DNA of 64,000 nt from Clostridiales bacterium (GCA_015056205.1 SVGS01000018.1:1-64000), one strand, 5' to 3'. Positions 15,804 to 24,841 are shown, numbered from the stretch's first letter. Numbers and translations are program-made. The notes: generated by a model from the letters alone, not told the origin.

Positions 15804-16520
15804 TTACGGAAGAGACCCCAGCACCTGGCCCACCTTATCCCGGATCACCAGATCGCAGTTCCGGTCCATCGGGGTCGCGTCCCGGTTGATCAGCACCAGA
15901 TGGCTGCCCCGGAAATACTGCAGGAGGCCGGCGGCGGGATAAACGGTCAGGCTGGTGCCGGCGACGATCATCAGATCCGCCCCGGCGATGGCCCGGACGG
16001 CGCCGGTGACGACATCGTTATCCAGTCCTTCTTCATATAATACCACATCCGGCTTGATCAGGCCGCCGCATTCACAGCGGGGAACCGTTCCGGGAGCGTC
16101 CCGGATATACTCCGGCGGGTAGAAGCGGCGGCATTTCATGCAGTAATTCCGGTGAATGCTGCCGTGCAGCTCGAAAACCTTCCGGCTGCCGGCGGCCTGA
16201 TGAAGGCCGTCGATATTCTGGGTGACCACGCCGGTCAGCTTTCCTTCCGCCTCCCACTGGGCCAGCTTCCGGTGGGCGGCGTTGGGTTTGGCGTCCAGGG
16301 GCAGCATTTTATCCCGGTAAAACCGGTAAAACTCCTCCGTGTGCCGCATGAAAAAGGTATGGGACAGGATTTCCTCGGGCGGCCAGTCGTATTTCTGATG
16401 ATACAGACCGTCGGTGCTGCGGAAATCCGGGATTCCGCTTTCCGTTGAAACTCCGGCTCCGCCGAAGAACACCATGCTTTTCGCTTCCGTAACCAGACGG
16501 GCCAGTTCCTCGTATGCCAT
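15804..16520 (-). CDS. cobB: Sir2-family NAD-dependent protein deacylase
   Basis: A 238-residue sirtuin that removes acyl groups from lysine at the cost of NAD. The visible hallmarks are FFGGAGVSTESGIPDFRS (NAD binding), TQNIDGLHQAAG, catalytic His in FELHGSIH, the zinc cysteines CMKC and CEC with spacing of about 20, IKPDVVLYEE and AGTSLTVYPA. ATG 16520 has GGAGG seven bases upstream. A longer in-frame version to 16592 is less likely. It is convergent with the stator operon with almost no gap and no obvious terminator between them. Confidence 0.92.
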   Translation of the reverse strand: MAYEELARLVTEAKSMVFFGGAGVSTESGIPDFRSTDGLYHQKYDWPPEEILSHTFFMRHTEEFYRFYRDKMLPLDAKPNAAHRKLAQWEAEGKLTGVVTQNIDGLHQAAGSRKVFELHGSIHRNYCMKCRRFYPPEYIRDAPGTVPRCECGGLIKPDVVLYEEGLDNDVVTGAVRAIAGADLMIVAGTSLTVYPAAGLLQYFRGSHLVLINRDATPMDRNCDLVIRDKVGQVLGSLP

Positions 16521-16675
16521 CGGAACGCCTCCTTCTTCGCGTATGAATGAAACAGATGCTTTTTCTTCTCTCAGGATCCGGCCAGGGTCCATACAGAATC
16601 ATACCGTATGAAATTCTACGGCGGGAAGGAAAAATCCTTGTAAAAAAAGGAAAACCGAGAAAGAGCAGCATTCGG

Positions 16676-16704
16676 TTGACAGGCCGTGGTTCCGGTGCTA
16701 TGAT
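16676..16704 (+). promoter_or_regulatory. Promoter of asd
   Basis: TTGACA (16676-16681), 17 bases, TATGAT (16699-16704), 75 bases before the start codon. Confidence 0.8.
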
Positions 16705-16779
16705 TGCAGTCAAACCAACGGTCGGGGCGCATCCGGAAGGACGTGGCCGCGGACGGCCGGGCGGACGGAGGATGGAAGA

Positions 16780-17877
16780 ATGAATCATTATCGTGTCGGT
16801 ATTATCGGCGCCACCGGAATGGTGGGGCAGCGCTTTATTTCCCTTCTGAAGGACCATCCGTGGTTCGAGGTGACCTGCGTGGCCGCTTCCGCCCGAAGCG
16901 CCGGGAAAACCTATCGCGAAGCGGTGGGGGAAAGATGGGCTTTTGACTGGCCGATTCCGGAAAAGGTGGCCGGGATGACCGTGGTGGACGCGCAGAACAT
17001 CGAGGAAGTCGGAAAGAAAGTGGATTTCGTTTTCTGCGCGGTGGATATGAAGAAGGACGAGATCCGGGCGCTGGAGGAAAGCTATGCCCGTCACGAGATT
17101 CCGGTGGTGAGCAATAACAGCGCGTGCCGGGGGATTGAGGACGTGCCCATGGTGGTGCCGGAGATCAACGCGGAGCATCTGGCGGTGATCGAAACCCAGC
17201 GGAAGCGGCTGGGCAGCCGGTACGGGTTTATCGCCGTGAAGCCGAACTGCTCCATCCAGAGCTATGTTCCGGCGCTGACGCCGCTTCTGGACTTTGAGCC
17301 CGAGCAGGTCAGCGTATGCACCTATCAGGCGATCAGCGGCGCAGGGAAGACCTTCAAAACCTGGCCCGAAATGGTGGATAACGTGATTCCCTATATCGGC
17401 GGCGAGGATGAAAAGAGCGAGCAGGAGCCCCTGAAGCTGTGGGGCCACCTGGAAGACCGTGGGAACGGACCCGTCATCGTGAACGCTCAGGCGCCGGTCA
17501 TCAGCGCCCAGTGCCTGCGGGTCGCCTGCAGCGACGGCCATATGGCGGCGGTTTCCGTCCGCTTCGGAAAGAAAGTGACGAAGGAAGAAATTCTCGACCG
17601 CTGGAATCATTACGAGACGGAAGCGCAGCGGCTGGAGCTGCCCAGCGCGCCCAAGCCCTTCCTGCAGTATTTCGACGATCCTGCCCGGCCTCAGACCCGG
17701 CTGGACCGGGATTTCCAGAACGGCTTCGGCGTCAGCATCGGCCGGCTGCGGGAGGACAGGATTTTTGACTGGCGTTTTGTCTGCCTGAGCCACAATACCG
17801 TGCGCGGCGCGGCGGGCGGCGGCATTCTGACCGCCGAGCTTCTGTGCAGAAAGGGGTACATTCAGGCAAAGGAATAA
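16780..17877 (+). CDS. asd: Aspartate-semialdehyde dehydrogenase
   Basis: A 365-residue NADP enzyme that reduces aspartyl phosphate to the semialdehyde for lysine, threonine and methionine synthesis and, through diaminopimelate, for peptidoglycan. GIIGATGMVGQRF is the nucleotide-binding loop, VKPNCSIQSY holds the catalytic Cys, and HNTVRGAAGGG is near the C-terminus. The sequence resembles the archaeal/fungal-type branch (about 350-365 residues) more than the E. coli type. ATG 16780 follows GGAGG. It is transcribed alone from a good promoter. Confidence 0.93.
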   Translation: MNHYRVGIIGATGMVGQRFISLLKDHPWFEVTCVAASARSAGKTYREAVGERWAFDWPIPEKVAGMTVVDAQNIEEVGKKVDFVFCAVDMKKDEIRALEESYARHEIPVVSNNSACRGIEDVPMVVPEINAEHLAVIETQRKRLGSRYGFIAVKPNCSIQSYVPALTPLLDFEPEQVSVCTYQAISGAGKTFKTWPEMVDNVIPYIGGEDEKSEQEPLKLWGHLEDRGNGPVIVNAQAPVISAQCLRVACSDGHMAAVSVRFGKKVTKEEILDRWNHYETEAQRLELPSAPKPFLQYFDDPARPQTRLDRDFQNGFGVSIGRLREDRIFDWRFVCLSHNTVRGAAGGGILTAELLCRKGYIQAKE

Positions 17878-17904
17878 ACCGGAGAAACGGAAGAAAACGA
17901 TTCG

Positions 17905-18005
17905 TACGGGCAGAGTAGCGTTTTTCGCGTTAAGTGTCCATGAACGGGGAGTTGTCATGGAACGAAGCGGCCAGGCCACGCGGTGAAAAATGCGCATCCC
18001 GCTGC
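17905..18005 (+). promoter_or_regulatory. Tetrahydrofolate (THF) riboswitch
   Basis: The conserved core is clear: CAGAGTAG, then GCGTTAAGTGTCC (17928-17940), a GGGGAGTTGTC segment, AACGAAGCGG, CGCGGTGAA and GCATCCCGC. These are the invariant blocks of the THF riboswitch (folT RNA), including the three-way junction and pseudoknot strands. It stands directly upstream of a folate-uptake gene, its usual partner. About 60 bases separate it from the ribosome site, so it could act on translation or on a terminator I do not see. Confidence 0.92.
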
Positions 18006-18075
18006 TTTATCCGGCAGGAAAGCCTCTGCGAATCACTGATTCAGGCAATCAGATGAAAGAAGGAGGCTTTTTTTC

Positions 18076-19125
18076 ATGCAAAGAAAAAACGGCGACAACA
18101 GAATTTTCACGAATCCCTTCAGCAGGGAATACTGGCGTCTGGCCCTGGCGGAAATGAAGGATCCGCGGATGCTGGCGTTCGCGGCCCTGATCCTGGCGCT
18201 CCGCATCGCGCTGAAACCGCTGAGCATTCCGATCTTCGGCGATCTGAAGGAAGGACTCGGGTTCATTGTCAACGCGTTCGGATCTATGATTTACGGACCG
18301 GTGATGGCCCTGCTGAGCGGCGCCCTTTCGGATACGCTGGGGTATCTTCTGTTTCCCAGCGGCGTCTATTTTCCGGCCTATATGATCACGGAGATGGCCG
18401 GCGGCTTTGTGTTCGGCCTGTTCCTGTACCGGGCGGAAATCACGGTGCCCCGGCTGCTGCTCTGCCGGTTTTCCATCTGCTTTTTTGTCAACGTGCTGCT
18501 GGCCTATCCGATCCACCTGTGGTATTACAACGCGGTGATGGGAAGGGATTATTCGATCGCGATGATCCGCGTCGTGAAAAACATCGCTCTGTTCCCTGTG
18601 GAAACCGTCATTCTGGCGGTGGTTTTCCGGGCGCTGCTTCCTCCTTTCAAAAAGCTGGGCTACACGGTTTCGGGCGGGGAGAAGCTCCGGTTTACCCGGA
18701 AGCATATCGCCGTGCTGATCGCCCTGACGGTGATCGGCGCCGGGGCGGTCGCCGGATACGCGATCTACAGCTATAACACCACGTCGCTGAGCGCCTCCTA
18801 TACCGCGGAGGAGCGGCTGAACCGGAACCGCGCCCTGGAGAAGTACGTGCTGAAGGAGCATCCGGATCTGAAGGAGGAGGACACGGTCTGCATTATCGAG
18901 TCCGCCTTTCCCCGGGCCTTCCGGCCGGAAGTGACCTATCAGGTGGCGGTATACCGGGCCGATCTTTCCGGAGCGGATCAGCCGGAAGCGCTGATGACGG
19001 AGCTGGAGGGACTGAGCAAATCCAAAGCCGCGAAACGGGAAGAGCTGAGCCTCCTGTTCCGGGAGGAGATCGTTATTTCGTCCGAATATGCCAAAGAACC
19101 GGAAAAAGGCAGGGAAACCGAATGA
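18076..19125 (+). CDS. folT: Folate ECF transporter S component with extra C-terminal domain
   Basis: The first ~200 residues match FolT: RMLAFAALILALRIALKPL, PVMALLSGALSDTLGYLLFP and SGVYFPAYMITEMAGGF. About six membrane segments bind folate and dock with the shared EcfAAT module encoded elsewhere. Normal FolT ends near residue 180. Here a seventh membrane segment (AVLIALTVIGAGAVAGYAIY) and about 120 soluble residues follow, with no family I know. AGGAGG lies nine bases before ATG 18076. Expression should be folate-controlled through the THF riboswitch. The stop overlaps the nth start (ATGA). Confidence 0.88.
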   Translation: MQRKNGDNRIFTNPFSREYWRLALAEMKDPRMLAFAALILALRIALKPLSIPIFGDLKEGLGFIVNAFGSMIYGPVMALLSGALSDTLGYLLFPSGVYFPAYMITEMAGGFVFGLFLYRAEITVPRLLLCRFSICFFVNVLLAYPIHLWYYNAVMGRDYSIAMIRVVKNIALFPVETVILAVVFRALLPPFKKLGYTVSGGEKLRFTRKHIAVLIALTVIGAGAVAGYAIYSYNTTSLSASYTAEERLNRNRALEKYVLKEHPDLKEEDTVCIIESAFPRAFRPEVTYQVAVYRADLSGADQPEALMTELEGLSKSKAAKREELSLLFREEIVISSEYAKEPEKGRETE

Positions 19126-19766
19126 ACCGCAAACAGAAGGAACAGATCCTGGCGAAGCTGGAGGCCATGTATCCGGAAGCCAAAGCCGAGCTCCGCTTCA
19201 GCAACCCCTATGAGATGCTGGTGGCGACCATGCTCTCCGCCCAGTGCACCGACAAGCAGGTCAACCGGGTTACGCCAGCCGTCTTTGCCCGATATCCGGA
19301 CGCGACAGCCATGGCGGAGGCCGCGGAGGAAGAGCTGTATCCAATGGTGAAAAGCTGCGGCTTCAAATCCAAGGCCGGCAACATCATCGCGGCCTGCCGC
19401 ATCATCCGGGACGAGCACGGCGGGGAGGTGCCCCGGACCCGGGAGGAACTGACCCGGCTGCCGGGCGTCGGCCGGAAAACGGCCAATGTGGTGCTTTCCA
19501 ACGCGTTCGGGATTCCCGCCTTCGCGGTCGACACCCACGTGTTCCGGGTCAGCAACCGGCTGGGGCTGTGCCGGGCGGACACCGTGGAGGAGACGGAGAA
19601 GCAGATGACCGCGCTGATTCCGGAAGAAAAATGGGGACAGGCGCATCACTGGCTGATCTGGCACGGACGGCGGGTCTGCAAAGCCCAACGGCCCCTGTGC
19701 GAAAGCTGCGGCCTGCGGGAGGACTGCCCGTACGGCCGGAAAAACGGGGATGGAAAACATGACTAA
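19122..19766 (+). CDS. nth: Endonuclease III
   Basis: A 214-residue bifunctional DNA glycosylase/AP lyase that removes oxidised pyrimidines. The helix-hairpin-helix LPGVGRKTANVVL contains the catalytic Lys, AFAVDTHVFRVSNRL contains the catalytic Asp, and the C-terminal cysteines in VCKAQRPLCESCGLREDC have the C-x6-C-x2-C-x5-C spacing of the [4Fe-4S] cluster. Length is normal. It is translationally coupled to folT (ATGA overlap), an unusual pairing with no obvious functional link. Confidence 0.95.
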   Translation: MNRKQKEQILAKLEAMYPEAKAELRFSNPYEMLVATMLSAQCTDKQVNRVTPAVFARYPDATAMAEAAEEELYPMVKSCGFKSKAGNIIAACRIIRDEHGGEVPRTREELTRLPGVGRKTANVVLSNAFGIPAFAVDTHVFRVSNRLGLCRADTVEETEKQMTALIPEEKWGQAHHWLIWHGRRVCKAQRPLCESCGLREDCPYGRKNGDGKHD

Positions 19767-19941
19767 TACCATCGCTCCGGGCGATACTCTCATCTCACGA
19801 AAAAAGCACGCCTGCGGCGGGGACCGGTGGACCGTGCTCCGAGCGGGAGCGGATTTCAGGATCCGCTGTGAAAGCTGCGGCCGCACGATTCTGATGGACC
19901 GGGAAACGGTGCTGCGGAATATGAAGAGCCCTGTGGGGTAG
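19750..19941 (+). CDS. DUF951 small protein
   Basis: A 63-residue protein. The pattern KKHACGGDRWTVLRAGADFRIRCESCGR with paired cysteines and an RETVLRNMK end matches the DUF951 family (usual form: KKPHPCG...W.V.R.G.D...KC..CGR). The family is common in Firmicutes, often close to ychF or parB; the function is not known to me. It may bind zinc or nucleic acid. It overlaps the end of nth by 17 bases. An in-frame ATG three codons later (19759) is an equally likely start. Confidence 0.85.
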   Translation: MENMTNTIAPGDTLISRKKHACGGDRWTVLRAGADFRIRCESCGRTILMDRETVLRNMKSPVG

Positions 19942-19949
19942 GGGTGCGA

Positions 19950-20066
19950 CTGAGTCGAATGAGTCATGGGGACGGTTCTCCTTGACTCACCTATGGTGAG
20001 TCAGAAAGAACCGTCCCCGTGACTCAGTGATGGTGAGTCAGAAAGAACCGTCCCCCTGACTCACTT
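19950..20066. repeat. REP-like palindromic repeat cluster, copy 1
   Basis: Three imperfect arms of a repeat with GAGTCA...GGGGACGGTTCT or its complement AGAACCGTCCCC...TGACTC. TGAGTCATGGGGACGGTTCT (about 19960-19979) pairs with the arms at 19997-20026 and 20033-20064, giving alternative long hairpins. The same repeat is found at 45676-45808. This kind of element is typically spread by IS200-like REP-associated transposases, none of which lies in the window. Confidence 0.85.
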
Positions 20067-20094
20067 GCCAAGGTTTCAGGGGTTATGCTATAAT
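20065..20094 (+). promoter_or_regulatory. Promoter at the edge of the repeat cluster
   Basis: TTGCCA (20065-20070), 18 bases, TATAAT (20089-20094). The -35 box abuts the last repeat arm, so the repeat may influence the following gene. Confidence 0.6.
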
Positions 20095-20121
20095 CAGCCT
20101 GATTATGAGCAAGAAGGTCGG

Positions 20122-21660
20122 GTGATTTCCGTGCGGAAGTCCTTTTTTGTGCTGATTCTGGCTGTGCTGGCGCTGTGCATCACGCAGGCGTCCGCGGATA
20201 CAACGGTTCCGCTGGAACCGGTTTCCGGGTCGGTGGTTTTCAACGGAAACTATATTGTGGTGACCCCCGGGACGCTGTCGGAGCATCAGGAGCTGCTGAG
20301 CGCTCTGGGCACCACCCAGGAGCAGGCGCAGGCGGACTGGACGGCCCGGGGCGTGCTGGCGCAGGCATGGACCGCGGACCGGTCCATCTGCGTGGAGATT
20401 ACTGCCGTTCAGGATGACGAGGCGAAACAGTATTACGACCTGGATCAGCAGTCCTCCAAAGTCCGGGCGGAATACCGCTCCATGCATCTGAAGGACGTCC
20501 GGTACAATAACGAAATCTACGATGTAAAAACGGCGGACTGGAAGCTGCAGGCCAAAGGCGGCCGCTTCCTGATCCTGAAATACAAGGCGCTGCGGAACGG
20601 CGTTTTCCGCTGGGGATACGAACGGAAAACCGTGCGGAACGGCTATACCGTGTCCCTGGATTATCAGGTGCTGACGGACCGGGCGCTGCGGGAGACGGAC
20701 GCCCGGGCGCTGAACGTGATCGCCAATACGGTGACCTTCGAAAAGATGGGGGAGGCCATTACGGAGACTTCCGCGATGGTTCATTTCACGGAGGAGCCGC
20801 CGACGGAGACCAACAGCGATACCTTCACCGTGAGCGGCAATGCCGTTCCCGGGGCGCATGTGATCGCCGTGCTGATGCGTATGTCCTCCAGCAACGTGGT
20901 CCGGCTGGAGACGGACGCGAATAAAAAAGGCGATTTCAAGATCAAGGTCCGACTGCCGGAGGAGGGCGTCTGGGTTCTGTCCATGACCTTCGACGTGGGG
21001 GAGACCACGGTCGCGGAGCACGCCTTCCAGGCCACCACCTACAGCAAATCCCTGCTGCCCGTGGTGCTGGATCAGCCCATTCCGGAGGAGATCGGCAGCG
21101 ATGAGCTGGTGATTTCCGGCGTGACCTCCAAGGCCGTGACCGTGCAGTGCATTGTGGACAACGGAACCTCCAACTATACCAAACAGATCCGGACCAACGG
21201 ATCCGGAAGATTCAACTTCAAGGTGCCCACCTCGATCAACGGAACCTATCAGATCGTGCTGGCCTTCGCGAAGAAGGGCCTCAACGACCGGCGTTTCTCC
21301 TACACTGCCACCCGGGTGGTGTCCGAGGCGGATATTCAGAAGCGGGTCCGGGACGAGGCGATCAAGCCCGCCTATTCCGTGCTGACCGCCAAGCTGGCCG
21401 GCTATACCGGGAAGACCATGACCTATAACGTCTACATCACGGAGGTGACCCAGCTCGGTGAGGAATGGATCATCCGGGCCGCGATGAAAAACTCCGCCAA
21501 GGGATACAGCAATCCGATCGTGATCGTGGCCGGCGAGAATCCCGGCTTCACCATCGGCAGCCAGCACCGTTTCTACGGTACCTGCACGGGAGCCTATCAG
21601 ATTCAGTCCGAGGAAGGGAGCGACGGGCTGCCTTCCTTCGACCTGCTGTTCTGGGAGTGA
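20122..21660 (+). CDS. Secreted beta-sandwich-type protein, unknown
   Basis: About 512 residues with a signal peptide (KSFFVLILAVLALCITQASA). The first ~230 residues form an alpha/beta region without a name. Then come two similar ~85-residue segments with FTVSGNAVPGAHVIAVL...GDFKIKVRLPEEGVWVLSM and LVISGVTSKAVTVQCIV...GRFNFKVPTSINGTYQIVL, which look like tandem Ig-like domains. The final ~100 residues resemble an OB-like barrel. The start is uncertain: GTG 20122 has AAGAAGG five bases upstream; GTG 20131 is also possible. The function is unknown; an envelope role is likely. murI follows after eight bases. Confidence 0.6.
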   Translation: MISVRKSFFVLILAVLALCITQASADTTVPLEPVSGSVVFNGNYIVVTPGTLSEHQELLSALGTTQEQAQADWTARGVLAQAWTADRSICVEITAVQDDEAKQYYDLDQQSSKVRAEYRSMHLKDVRYNNEIYDVKTADWKLQAKGGRFLILKYKALRNGVFRWGYERKTVRNGYTVSLDYQVLTDRALRETDARALNVIANTVTFEKMGEAITETSAMVHFTEEPPTETNSDTFTVSGNAVPGAHVIAVLMRMSSSNVVRLETDANKKGDFKIKVRLPEEGVWVLSMTFDVGETTVAEHAFQATTYSKSLLPVVLDQPIPEEIGSDELVISGVTSKAVTVQCIVDNGTSNYTKQIRTNGSGRFNFKVPTSINGTYQIVLAFAKKGLNDRRFSYTATRVVSEADIQKRVRDEAIKPAYSVLTAKLAGYTGKTMTYNVYITEVTQLGEEWIIRAAMKNSAKGYSNPIVIVAGENPGFTIGSQHRFYGTCTGAYQIQSEEGSDGLPSFDLLFWE

Positions 21661-21668
21661 GATCAGGC

Positions 21669-22442
21669 ATGGAAACCAGGCGGGACCGGCAGGATCCGGT
21701 CGGCGTATTAGACAGCGGCATCGGGGGAATCAGCACGCTGCAGAGCATGGCGCGCCTTATGCCGCTGGAGCGGTTCATCTTCTACGGGGATCTGGCGAAC
21801 GCGCCCTACGGGACCAAAAGCACCGAAGAGGTGACCGACTGCGTCCGCCGGGTCGTACGGAAGCTGACGGAGCAGCGGATCAAGGCGCTGGTGATCGCCT
21901 GCAATACCGCTACCGGAGCGGCCGCCGCGGTGCTGCGGCGGGAGCTGGACATTCCGGTGGTGGGCATGGAACCCGCGCTGAAACCGGCCTCCGAGCTTCG
22001 GCAGGACGGGAAAATCCTGGTGCTGGCCACACCGCTGACGCTGCGCCAGGAGAAATTCGAGCGGCTGATGGCGCTGTACGGCCGGGGAGCGGAGAAGGTG
22101 CCGTGCCCCGGGCTGATGGAACTGGTGGAACGGGAGGACGACGACGGCGCCCGGGAGTATCTGGAGAAGCTGCTGCTGACCCGGCAGGATCTGGACCGGG
22201 TGGACGCGGTGGTGCTGGGCTGCACCCACTATGTCTTTTTAAAGGAAATGATCCGGCGGATGCTGCCGGAACATATCGCGATCACGGAGGGCAACGAGGG
22301 CACCGCCCGGCAGCTGCGGCGGGTGCTGGAGCGGGAGGATCTGCTGAATCCGGAAGGCCCCGGGCAGATCACCTTCGAGACCAGCGGATCCCCCGCTTCC
22401 CTGGAGCAGATGCGCAGAACCTTTTACGAGCGGCGGACCTGA
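21669..22442 (+). CDS. murI: Glutamate racemase
   Basis: A 257-residue enzyme that makes D-glutamate for peptidoglycan. GVLDSGIGGISTL provides the substrate loop, VIACNTATGAAA carries the first catalytic Cys and VVLGCTHYVFLK the second. Length is normal. ATG 21669 begins eight bases after the upstream stop, so the two genes are probably cotranscribed. The frame is open further upstream but without a plausible start. Confidence 0.93.
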   Translation: METRRDRQDPVGVLDSGIGGISTLQSMARLMPLERFIFYGDLANAPYGTKSTEEVTDCVRRVVRKLTEQRIKALVIACNTATGAAAAVLRRELDIPVVGMEPALKPASELRQDGKILVLATPLTLRQEKFERLMALYGRGAEKVPCPGLMELVEREDDDGAREYLEKLLLTRQDLDRVDAVVLGCTHYVFLKEMIRRMLPEHIAITEGNEGTARQLRRVLEREDLLNPEGPGQITFETSGSPASLEQMRRTFYERRT

Positions 22443-22450
22443 TTTTTTTC

Positions 22451-22479
22451 TTTTCAATTTTCAATCGGTATGATATACT
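22451..22479 (+). promoter_or_regulatory. Probable promoter of the EF-G-like gene
   Basis: TTTTCA (22451-22456), 17 bases, TATACT (22474-22479). A GC-rich hairpin (CCCGCGGGCC...GGCGCGGGG) lies in the 5' leader at about 22502-22530. Confidence 0.5.
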
Positions 22480-22569
22480 ATCATCTGATTGTGTTTGATT
22501 CTCCCGCGGGCCCTTTCAGGCGCGGGGGGAAACGTTCAGAAAAATATACTTTATTGGAGGAATGATACC

Positions 22570-24657
22570 ATGGCTGAATTCGCAACCGGAAACATTCGGA
22601 ATATTGCCCTCATGGGGCATGGCAGCGAGGGCAAAACCACGCTGACCGAGGCGATGCTCTTCGCTGCCGGAATGATTGACCGTCAGGGCAAGGTGGAGGA
22701 CGGCTCCACGGTGTCCGACTTTGACCCGGAAGAGAAAAAGCGCGGTTTTTCCATCAGCGCCAGTTACGCTCCCGTGCCGTGGAACGGCAAGGTGATCAAC
22801 GTGATCGACGTTCCCGGATACTTTGATTTCGTGGGCGAGATGATGGGGCCGCTGCGGGTTGCGGAAACCGCCGTGATCGTTGTGGGCGGCGTGAACGGGC
22901 TGTCCGTCGGCGCCGAAAAGGCGTGGGATCTGGCCGGCGAGCATAAGCTGGGCCGCATGTTTGTGGTGAACCAGATGGACCGCGAGCACGCCAACTTTGA
23001 AAAGGTGACCACTCAGCTGCGGGAAAAGTACGGCTCCAGCGTGGTGCCGATCCTGATCCCCCTGGGCCAGGGCGCGTCCTTCCGCGGCGTGGTGAACGTG
23101 CTGGAGAAGAAGGCGTATGAAGGCGCCTACAAGAAGAGCAAGGAAGTGCCCATGCCGGCCGACCTGGAAGCCGAGGTCAACGAAGCTTTTGAGTTCCTGA
23201 CCGAGCAGGCCGCGGCGGCGGATGACGACCTGATGATGAAATATCTGGAAGGCGAGGAGCTGACCTATGACGAGATCATGGACGGCTTCCGCAAGGGCAT
23301 GAAGGACGGAAGCATCGTGCCGGTGGTGGCCTGCTCCGCGCTGACGGGCGTAGGCATTGCCCGGACCATGGACCTGATGGCCAAGTATCTGCCCTCTCCC
23401 GCGCATGAAGGCCTGAGCGTGACCGGCGTGAATCCGAAGACCGGTGAGAAAGTGACCCGGGAATGCAAGGATGATCTGCCCTTCTCCGCCCTCGTGTTCA
23501 AGACCATCGCCGACCCCTTTGTCGGCAAGCTGAGCCTGTTCCGGATTTTCTCCGGCATGCTGACCGGCTCCACCCAGCTGTATAACGCGAACAAGGAAAA
23601 GACCGAAAAGGCCGGCGGCCTGTTCACCCTGCGGGGCAACAAGCAGACCAACGTGGACAAGCTGCACGCGGGCGATATCGGCGCGCTGGCGAAGCTGCAG
23701 TTCACCTCCACCGGCGATACGCTGTGCGATCCCGCCAACCCGGTGAAGTATCCGGAAATCGCCTTCCCGGCTCCCTGCATTTCCAAGGCTGTTTTCGCCG
23801 CCAAGCAGGGTGAGGAAGACAAGGTCTTCAGCGGCCTGAACCGGCTGGCGGAAGAAGATCCCTCCATCCGCATCGAAAAGAACGCGGAGACCATGGAAAC
23901 CGAGCTGAGCGGCCAGGGCGAGATGCATCTGGACGTGATCCGGAACAAGCTGGCCTCCAAGTTCGGCGCCAACGCGGTGCTGCAGGATCCCAAGATTCCC
24001 TACCGTGAAACCATCCGGAAGACCGTGAAGGTTCAGGGCCGCCACAAGAAGCAGACCGGCGGACACGGCCAGTTCGGCGACGTGTGGATCGAGTTCAGCC
24101 CCATTCTGGACAGCGATGCCGACTTCGAGTTTGAAGACGCGGTCGTCGGCGGCGTCGTGCCGAGGAACTTCATCCCCAGCGTTGAAAAGGGCCTGCGGGA
24201 AAATATCGTTAAGGGCGTGCTGGCCGGCTATCCCATGGTTCACCTGCATGCCAAGCTGTACGACGGATCCTACCATCCGGTGGACTCCTCCGAAATGGCG
24301 TTCAAGACCGCAGCCAGGATCGCCTACAAGAAGGGCTGCACCGAAGCGAGCCCCGTGCTGCTCGAGCCGATCATGCACGTGGAAGTCCGCGTTCCGAACG
24401 AATACATGGGCGACATCATGGGCGACATGAACAAGCGCCGCGGCCGCATCATCGGCATGAACCAGGAGGGCAGCATGCAGCTGCTGGAGGCGGAGGCGCC
24501 CCAGGCGGAAATGTTCAAGTACGCCACCGACCTGCGCAGCATGACCCAGGCCAGAGGTTCCTTCAGCATGCGTTTTGAGCGCTATGAGGAAGTGCCCGCG
24601 AACGAAGCGCAGAAGATTATCGCCAACGCCAAGATCGAAGAGGATGAGGATGAATAA
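22570..24657 (+). CDS. EF-G-like translational GTPase (divergent paralogue)
   Basis: A 695-residue protein with the full EF-G domain order. The P-loop reads MGHGSEGKTTLTEAM instead of the canonical AHIDAGKTT. DFDPEEKKRGFSI is switch I, IDVPGYFDFVGEM is G3 and VVNQMDRE is the G4 motif (NQMD where EF-G has NKMD). Domain IV includes KKQTGGHGQFGDVWIE. These features mark the 'EF-G2-like' group found in many Firmicutes next to a canonical fusA elsewhere; its role in translocation or ribosome recycling is unsettled. ATG 22570 follows TTGGAGGAATG. No second fusA is visible here. Confidence 0.88.
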   Translation: MAEFATGNIRNIALMGHGSEGKTTLTEAMLFAAGMIDRQGKVEDGSTVSDFDPEEKKRGFSISASYAPVPWNGKVINVIDVPGYFDFVGEMMGPLRVAETAVIVVGGVNGLSVGAEKAWDLAGEHKLGRMFVVNQMDREHANFEKVTTQLREKYGSSVVPILIPLGQGASFRGVVNVLEKKAYEGAYKKSKEVPMPADLEAEVNEAFEFLTEQAAAADDDLMMKYLEGEELTYDEIMDGFRKGMKDGSIVPVVACSALTGVGIARTMDLMAKYLPSPAHEGLSVTGVNPKTGEKVTRECKDDLPFSALVFKTIADPFVGKLSLFRIFSGMLTGSTQLYNANKEKTEKAGGLFTLRGNKQTNVDKLHAGDIGALAKLQFTSTGDTLCDPANPVKYPEIAFPAPCISKAVFAAKQGEEDKVFSGLNRLAEEDPSIRIEKNAETMETELSGQGEMHLDVIRNKLASKFGANAVLQDPKIPYRETIRKTVKVQGRHKKQTGGHGQFGDVWIEFSPILDSDADFEFEDAVVGGVVPRNFIPSVEKGLRENIVKGVLAGYPMVHLHAKLYDGSYHPVDSSEMAFKTAARIAYKKGCTEASPVLLEPIMHVEVRVPNEYMGDIMGDMNKRRGRIIGMNQEGSMQLLEAEAPQAEMFKYATDLRSMTQARGSFSMRFERYEEVPANEAQKIIANAKIEEDEDE

Positions 24658-24720
24658 TCTTTCAGAATCTTGTCAGAAGTTGTACGAAATCGAACGAACT
24701 TATTAATTTTCTGAGAATAT

Positions 24721-24765
24721 GAGCTCCGGACCCCTATTCCGGCAGGAAAACGGGGCCCGGAGCTC
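24721..24765 (+). terminator. Hairpin after the EF-G-like gene
   Basis: GAGCTCCGGACCCC and GGGGCCCGGAGCTC form a 14-bp stem with one mismatch, followed by TGGTTTCATTC. It separates the translation gene from the uronate operon. Confidence 0.7.
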
Positions 24766-24776
24766 TGGTTTCATTC

Positions 24777-24805
24777 TTGACGGAGTTCCGAAAATATTGT
24801 ACATT
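24777..24805 (+). promoter_or_regulatory. Promoter of the uronate operon
   Basis: TTGACG (24777-24782), 17 bases, TACATT (24800-24805), 36 bases before uxaB. No obvious operator palindrome is seen beyond this. Confidence 0.6.
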
Positions 24806-24841
24806 TTATGTATATAAAATAACCTGTCGGAGGAAAAAGGC

